Assembly: GCF_000161455.1 (NCBI RefSeq)
Contig: NZ_CM000745.1
Location: forward strand, 1,154,063-1,218,062
Length of the DNA stretch: 64,000 bases
Direction of reading: 5' to 3'
Source of the DNA: Bacillus pseudomycoides DSM 12442
GTDB taxonomy: Bacteria; Bacillota; Bacilli; Bacillales; Bacillaceae_G
The position numbers and the translations under genes are program-made. Positions 60,525 to 64,000 of this stretch are shown here, piece after piece (the first letter of the stretch is position 1; every line of letters starts with the position of its first letter). The notes below the pieces were generated by a model. The model made no database searches, was not told the origin of the DNA, and saw nothing but the letters and a program-made list of their open reading frames with translations.

Positions 60525-61234
60525 TGACAGGGACAATTCAAAACCGTGATTCCTTTTTAGACAACATTGCGAAAGAACTTGGGCGAGCGCGTAAAACAGA
60601 AGGAGTACAGCGTCCAGTATGGAAGAATAATGTAAACGTAGAAACGTTGAAAGATTATTCAGAGGAAGAATTGTTAGCAGTATTCAAAAAACAATGTACC
60701 AACATTCATACGACTGTAATTGAAACAACAAAGGATGAACTGAGTGCAGTAGTTCGAAAAGTAATTACTGAAAACGGCGGTGGACCTATTTTATTATCGG
60801 GGGACGAACGTTTTGATACGTACGGTTTGAATGCTCTATTTTCTATAGAACTTCCGAACGAAAATGTTGAAGTAAACACTTGGGATCCAGAGAAAAAAGA
60901 AGAAAATATTCGCTTGGCTGAAAAAGCAAATATTGGTATTGCTTTTAGTGATTACACATTAGCAGAATCCGGTACAATTGTCGTGCAAAGTCATAAAGGA
61001 CAAGGTCGTTCTTTACACTTCTTGCCTACGATTTATTTTGCAATCATTCCACGTGAAACAATTGTACCACGTATTACACAAGCGGTTCATGATATGAATA
61101 CGCGTGTAGAGAATGGAGAAGAAGTTGCATCTTGTATTAACTTTATTACAGGTCCAAGTAACTCAGCTGATATTGAAATGAATCTTGTTGTAGGTGTACA
61201 TGGACCATTAAAAGCATATTATTTTGTAGTGTAA
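60524..61234 (+). CDS. lutC: Lactate utilisation protein LutC
   Basis: A 236-residue LUD-domain subunit: IGIAFSDYTLAESGTIVVQS, then HKGQGRSLHFLPTIYFAIIP and FITGPSNSADIEMNLVVGVH. Completes LutABC. A hairpin (GCAGGC/GCCTGC with T run, 61245-61273) terminates the operon. Confidence 0.95.
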   Translation: MTGTIQNRDSFLDNIAKELGRARKTEGVQRPVWKNNVNVETLKDYSEEELLAVFKKQCTNIHTTVIETTKDELSAVVRKVITENGGGPILLSGDERFDTYGLNALFSIELPNENVEVNTWDPEKKEENIRLAEKANIGIAFSDYTLAESGTIVVQSHKGQGRSLHFLPTIYFAIIPRETIVPRITQAVHDMNTRVENGEEVASCINFITGPSNSADIEMNLVVGVHGPLKAYYFVV

Positions 61235-61244
61235 AATGGGGAAA

Positions 61245-61273
61245 AGCAGGCTAAGAAATGGCCTGCTTTTTTA
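61245..61273 (+). terminator. Terminator of lutABC
   Basis: AAGCAGGCTAAGAAATGGCCTGCTTTTTTA. Confidence 0.85.
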
Positions 61274-61347
61274 TTAGAACAAAGATAATGCGAAATGGAA
61301 GTGTCGCTCTCTTTTTGCTATATTTTTTTGGGGAAGGAGAGGATGGT

Positions 61348-62070
61348 GTGATATTTTATTTATATGCTTTTTTAATAGGAACGGTGCTAGGTTCTTTTTA
61401 TACGGTTGTAGCAGTACGCATTCCTATTGGACAATCTATTATTGCTCCTCGTTCTTATTGTGACTATTGTCGTCATACGCTAAGGCCGAAAGAGCTTATT
61501 CCAATTATTTCTTTTTGTTTACAAAGAGGTCGCTGCATTCATTGTAAAATGAAAGTACCCTTTATTTATACATTGTTTGAGGTGATAACAGGGGGAGCAT
61601 TTCTTTTTTTTACGTATGTGATTGGAATGGATAAAGAACTAATTCTTATATGGACGTTACTTTCTTTACTCATTATCATTACAATGACAGATTTGTTCTA
61701 TATGTTAATCCCGGATGTAATTTTATTCTCTTTTGCTTGTTTATTTGTAATAGAACATATTTTTATTTCACTCGTTCCTTGGTGGGAGGGCTTGATTGGT
61801 GCAGGAACGATATTTATTGTGTTATATCTCGTTCAAATTCTATTTCCGAATGGACTTGGAGGAGGTGATGTGAAATTACTTTCGCTACTTGGATTTATAA
61901 TAGGGGCGAAAGCAATTTTTATTGTGCTTTGTTGTGCCTCTAGTTTGAGTCTTTGTTTCTTTGGAATTGGTATGTTACTCAAGCGTATTACATCAAGACA
62001 ACCATTGCCATTCGGACCGTTTATTGCACTTGGAACAATATGTTATTTGGCTATGATATATCTGGAATAA
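61348..62070 (+). CDS. comC: Prepilin peptidase ComC (late competence)
   Basis: A 240-residue membrane aspartic protease that cleaves and methylates pseudopilins needed for DNA uptake. The N-terminal cytosolic part has two CxxC pairs (YCDYCRHTLRP and GRCIHCKMKVP). About seven membrane segments follow. The catalytic aspartates are in TMTDLFYMLIPD and GGGDVKLLSLLGF. GTG 61348 follows GGAGAGG and gives the usual short N-terminus; the longer frame from 61258 lies in the terminator region. Confidence 0.92.
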   Translation: MIFYLYAFLIGTVLGSFYTVVAVRIPIGQSIIAPRSYCDYCRHTLRPKELIPIISFCLQRGRCIHCKMKVPFIYTLFEVITGGAFLFFTYVIGMDKELILIWTLLSLLIIITMTDLFYMLIPDVILFSFACLFVIEHIFISLVPWWEGLIGAGTIFIVLYLVQILFPNGLGGGDVKLLSLLGFIIGAKAIFIVLCCASSLSLCFFGIGMLLKRITSRQPLPFGPFIALGTICYLAMIYLE

Positions 62071-62079
62071 AGTGAAACT

Positions 62080-62125
62080 GTAATCAGTGGAGGTATTACT
62101 GTCCGCAAATAGCGGGATAAAGGAG
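62080..62125 (+). repeat. Second repeat family, copy 3 (short)
   Basis: CTGTAATCAGTGGAGGTATTACTGTCCGCAAATAGCGGGATAAAGG in pieces matches parts of the copies at 48318 and 57227 (AATCAGTGG; TTACT.TCCG.GAATAG). Confidence 0.5.
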
Positions 62126-62134
62126 AAGTAGAAA

Positions 62135-62446
62135 ATGAAAGTGTATATGGATGATCAAAGACCTTGCCCCTTCGGTTATGTCTTAGCGACAACAGTCGAA
62201 ACTGCTTTGAATTTTTTGCACAATTCTGATGTAGATATTATATCGCTCGATTATAATATGGGATGGCGTCAGAAAAATGGTTTGGATTTTTTAGAAGTTT
62301 TTTGTACGGAAGGCCTTTATGTACAGGAAATTCATTTACATACAAATGATTCAATTGGTATGCAGTACATGTTAGAACGGATAAATAAAGGAAAAGAAAC
62401 GAGAGAGATTTCCTCAAATATACAGGTGAAATGCACTGGAAGTTAA
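62135..62446 (+). CDS. Receiver-like protein (cyclic-phosphate-processing cREC type)
   Basis: A 103-residue protein with VYMDDQRP, ISLDYNMG and EIHLHTNDSIG. The paired aspartates, central Asp and HxxN pattern match the cREC family of atypical receiver domains thought to act in cyclic-phosphate RNA or nucleotide processing, not phosphorelay. AAAGGAGAAG precedes the ATG. A bidirectional terminator follows. The precise role is unknown. Confidence 0.7.
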   Translation: MKVYMDDQRPCPFGYVLATTVETALNFLHNSDVDIISLDYNMGWRQKNGLDFLEVFCTEGLYVQEIHLHTNDSIGMQYMLERINKGKETREISSNIQVKCTGS

Positions 62447-62477
62447 AAAGCTCCAAGGGGATCCTTGGAACTTTTTT
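62447..62477. terminator. Bidirectional terminator
   Basis: AAAAAGCTCCAAGG and CCTTGGAACTTTTT pair around GAT; it serves both convergent genes. Confidence 0.85.
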
Positions 62478-63327
62478 AGTGTTTCATCTGTGCTTGTAAA
62501 GGGATGATTTCTTCTTGTTGAACTGCTTCTAAGTTATCTTCTGCCGCTTTAGGCTCTGGATTTTTTTGAGTTAAATAATGATATACCATACCAACGAATA
62601 CGGATCCGCCGATAATGTTGCCAATTGTAACCGGAATTAAGTTATGGATAGCACCAGCGAAAGAAATTGTATCAGGATGTGGTGATACTAAAGATAGTGC
62701 AAATAATGATAAGTTTGCAATACTATGTTCATAACCGGATAAGAAGAAAGTAAAGACAAGAAACATCATAATAAGTATTTTTGCTGTATCTCCTTTTACT
62801 TGAGAAGGTAGGAAACATGCAAGGCATACGAGCCAGTTACATAAAATCGCTTTGAAAAATAATTGCATTGTAGGTGTTCCCATTTTTACTGCAACGACTG
62901 TACTCATTAAATGTCCATGATTGATTGATTGGAAAATACCAGTTGCGTAAAATAACAATGCAAAAAATACTGCACCTGCTAAGTTACCTACATAACAAGC
63001 GATCCAATTACGAAGTGTATCGCCAATTGTTGTTTCCTTTCGCAGAGTTGCGACTGTAAAATACATTGTATTTCCTGTAAATAATTCAGCTCCGCCATAT
63101 ATAATTAATATAAGTGCAATTCCAAAAAACATAGAAGATGCTAAATATGTTGCGGGTGAATTTACAACATTGAAGAAATTCCCTAATTTAAAACATAGTA
63201 CAATAGTAAAACCAATATAGATGCCAGCTAGTGCAGCGCGAATGAAATATTGCATTGGATTTGCATCCAACATTTGTTTCTTTTTCTGCGCAAGTTGTAC
63301 AACGTAAGCTAATCCTTGTTCTAGCAT
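62476..63327 (-). CDS. FNT-family formate/nitrite/lactate channel
   Basis: A 283-residue membrane protein with six segments typical of FocA/NirC channels: YFIRAALAGIYIGFTIVLCF, GAELFTGNTMYFTVATLRKE and NWLVCLACFLPSQ, then SGYEHSIANLSLFALSLVSP and NLIPVTIGNIIGGSVFVGMV. The conserved pore His is in GYEHSIANL. GGAGCG precedes the ATG. Candidate Rex and CcpA sites upstream suggest control by redox state and carbon supply, fitting export of a fermentation acid. The specific anion cannot be told. Confidence 0.92.
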   Translation of the reverse strand: MLEQGLAYVVQLAQKKKQMLDANPMQYFIRAALAGIYIGFTIVLCFKLGNFFNVVNSPATYLASSMFFGIALILIIYGGAELFTGNTMYFTVATLRKETTIGDTLRNWIACYVGNLAGAVFFALLFYATGIFQSINHGHLMSTVVAVKMGTPTMQLFFKAILCNWLVCLACFLPSQVKGDTAKILIMMFLVFTFFLSGYEHSIANLSLFALSLVSPHPDTISFAGAIHNLIPVTIGNIIGGSVFVGMVYHYLTQKNPEPKAAEDNLEAVQQEEIIPLQAQMKH

Positions 63328-63410
63328 AATAATACGCTCCTTTAGTACATTGTCTATAAGTACTCCTCATATGAATAAGGTACACGTATTTACTCTTAGT
63401 TTCAATAAGT

Positions 63411-63428
63411 TTGTGCAATGTTTCACAA
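63411..63428. promoter_or_regulatory. Candidate Rex operator upstream of the FNT gene
   Basis: TTGTGCAATGTTTCACAA matches the Rex consensus TTGTGAA-N4-TTCACAA with one mismatch. It lies 84 bases before the FNT start. Rex senses NADH/NAD+. Confidence 0.6.
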
Positions 63429-63447
63429 AAAGGACATACCTTCTGAA

Positions 63448-63461
63448 TGAAAGCGTTAACA
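63448..63461. promoter_or_regulatory. Candidate CcpA (cre) site upstream of the FNT gene
   Basis: TGAAAGCGTTAACA agrees at every position with the cre consensus TGWAANCGNTNWCA. It lies 20 bases beyond the Rex-like site. Confidence 0.62.
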
Positions 63462-63626
63462 AATTGTGGTATCATATCATATGTTTGTAAAAATAGAGGG
63501 AAATGGCAACTTTTTATGTAATAAAATGAAACTTCTATCATTTGGGTGTTATCTTTCAAGGATGGCAAATGGATTAGTTATCCTCTATCTATTTTTGAAG
63601 GGGGGACTATTTAGTGTCAGGTAAAT

Positions 63627-63656
63627 GAAAAAACGCTGTTGTTACAGCGCTTTTTC
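63627..63656 (-). terminator. Terminator of the TerC-like gene
   Basis: On the minus strand AAAAGCGCTGTAAC and AACAGCGTTTTTT pair, with a T run. Confidence 0.85.
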
Positions 63657-64000
63657 ATCCAAATTCTTTTGTGTATTTTGGACACTTGTATCTTTAGATA
63701 AGAACCAACCACCCATTGCAATTCCAATTAGTACAATCCAAAATCCAATTTTCCATGGTGCTGATTCTGGGAAACTGTGTGGAATAACATTTAAAGCAGG
63801 GTGTGCTAACGTATAAACTGCTAGTTTCACACCAACCCAACCAACAATTAAGAATGCAGCAGTTTCTAACCCTGGTTTACGTTTTAATATTTGTACGAAA
63901 GCAGATGCAGCAAATCGCATAATGATTAAACCAATGAGCCCACCTGTAAAAATAACAAGAAATTGTCCTGTATCAAGACTACCAATTGTACCAAGGCCTG
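63642..64000 (-). CDS. TerC-family membrane protein (5' end outside window)
   Basis: The frame is open to the window edge, so only the C-terminal ~119 residues are visible. GGLIGLIIMRFAASAFVQIL, KRKPGLETAAFLIVGWVGVK and LAVYTLAHP match the last membrane segments of TerC/YkoY-type proteins, which are linked to metal (manganese) homeostasis and loading of secreted enzymes. The tail is hydrophilic (SKDTSVQNTQKNLDEKAL). A terminator overlaps its end. Confidence 0.85.
   Translation of the reverse strand, partial: GLGTIGSLDTGQFLVIFTGGLIGLIIMRFAASAFVQILKRKPGLETAAFLIVGWVGVKLAVYTLAHPALNVIPHSFPESAPWKIGFWIVLIGIAMGGWFLSKDTSVQNTQKNLDEKAL

Larger units (their letters stand above)
63328..63641. other. Control region between TerC-like gene and FNT gene
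   Basis: No gene visible. Contains candidate Rex and CcpA sites (listed separately) and, at 63625-63655, the terminator of the TerC-like gene. Confidence 0.6.

Overview
The window is Bacillus cereus group chromosome (B. cereus, B. thuringiensis or a close relative). The strongest evidence is the order sipW, tasA, an LPXTG protein gene, calY, sinR/sinI and inhA1, followed by an aldehyde dehydrogenase gene and potABCD. Low GC, Bacillus-type Shine-Dalgarno sites and dispersed repeats resembling the group-specific bcr elements agree with this.

Layout. 1-6.4 kb: the end of a wall-binding 3D-domain protein, a coiled-coil membrane-anchored protein, a Cys-type sulfatase with its own radical SAM maturase, and a DUF1292 protein. 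6.5-26.45 kb: a 20 kb mobile island in the 3' half of a tRNA-Val(GAC) gene, bounded by 49-bp direct repeats with one mismatch. A tyrosine integrase lies next to the intact tRNA. The island carries an LXG-EndoU toxin module with a likely immunity gene, a serine resolvase, a small Trp-rich peptide gene translationally coupled to a radical SAM/SPASM enzyme (a likely cyclophane RiPP locus), two tandem unknown paralogues, iteron-like repeats, replication-type winged-helix proteins, a Bro-N antirepressor, proteins resembling a phage prohead protease and a small terminase subunit, a Rap-Phr quorum-sensing pair, and several decayed genes. The mixture suggests a phage satellite or integrated plasmid-phage hybrid.

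26.5-34.1 kb: two small unknown genes, a penicillin-binding D,D-carboxypeptidase, then the biofilm matrix locus: sipW (signal peptidase), a broken camelysin-like gene, a repeat-tailed secreted protein, tasA, an LPXTG protein, calY, and the sinI-sinR switch on the opposite strand. Inverted GTTCTT/AAGAAC motifs like SinR operators precede sipW, the repeat-tailed gene and calY. 34.4-48.3 kb: inhA1 metalloprotease, aldehyde dehydrogenase, the potABCD polyamine importer, a PAP2 phosphatase, an MMPL transporter, an RluA pseudouridine synthase and small unknown proteins, interspersed with five copies of a ~150-bp dispersed repeat.

48.7-64 kb: a CAP-domain secreted protein; glycolate oxidase glcD-glcF with a CdaR-type regulator; a beta-propeller lipoprotein with a two-component system; the L-lactate utilisation genes lutR and lutABC; a ComC prepilin peptidase; a small receiver-like protein; an FNT-family formate/nitrite/lactate channel preceded by candidate Rex and CcpA sites; and the end of a TerC-family membrane protein running off the window. 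The last part is organised around 2-hydroxyacid and redox metabolism: glycolate and lactate oxidation, a short-chain acid channel, and carbon/redox control sites.
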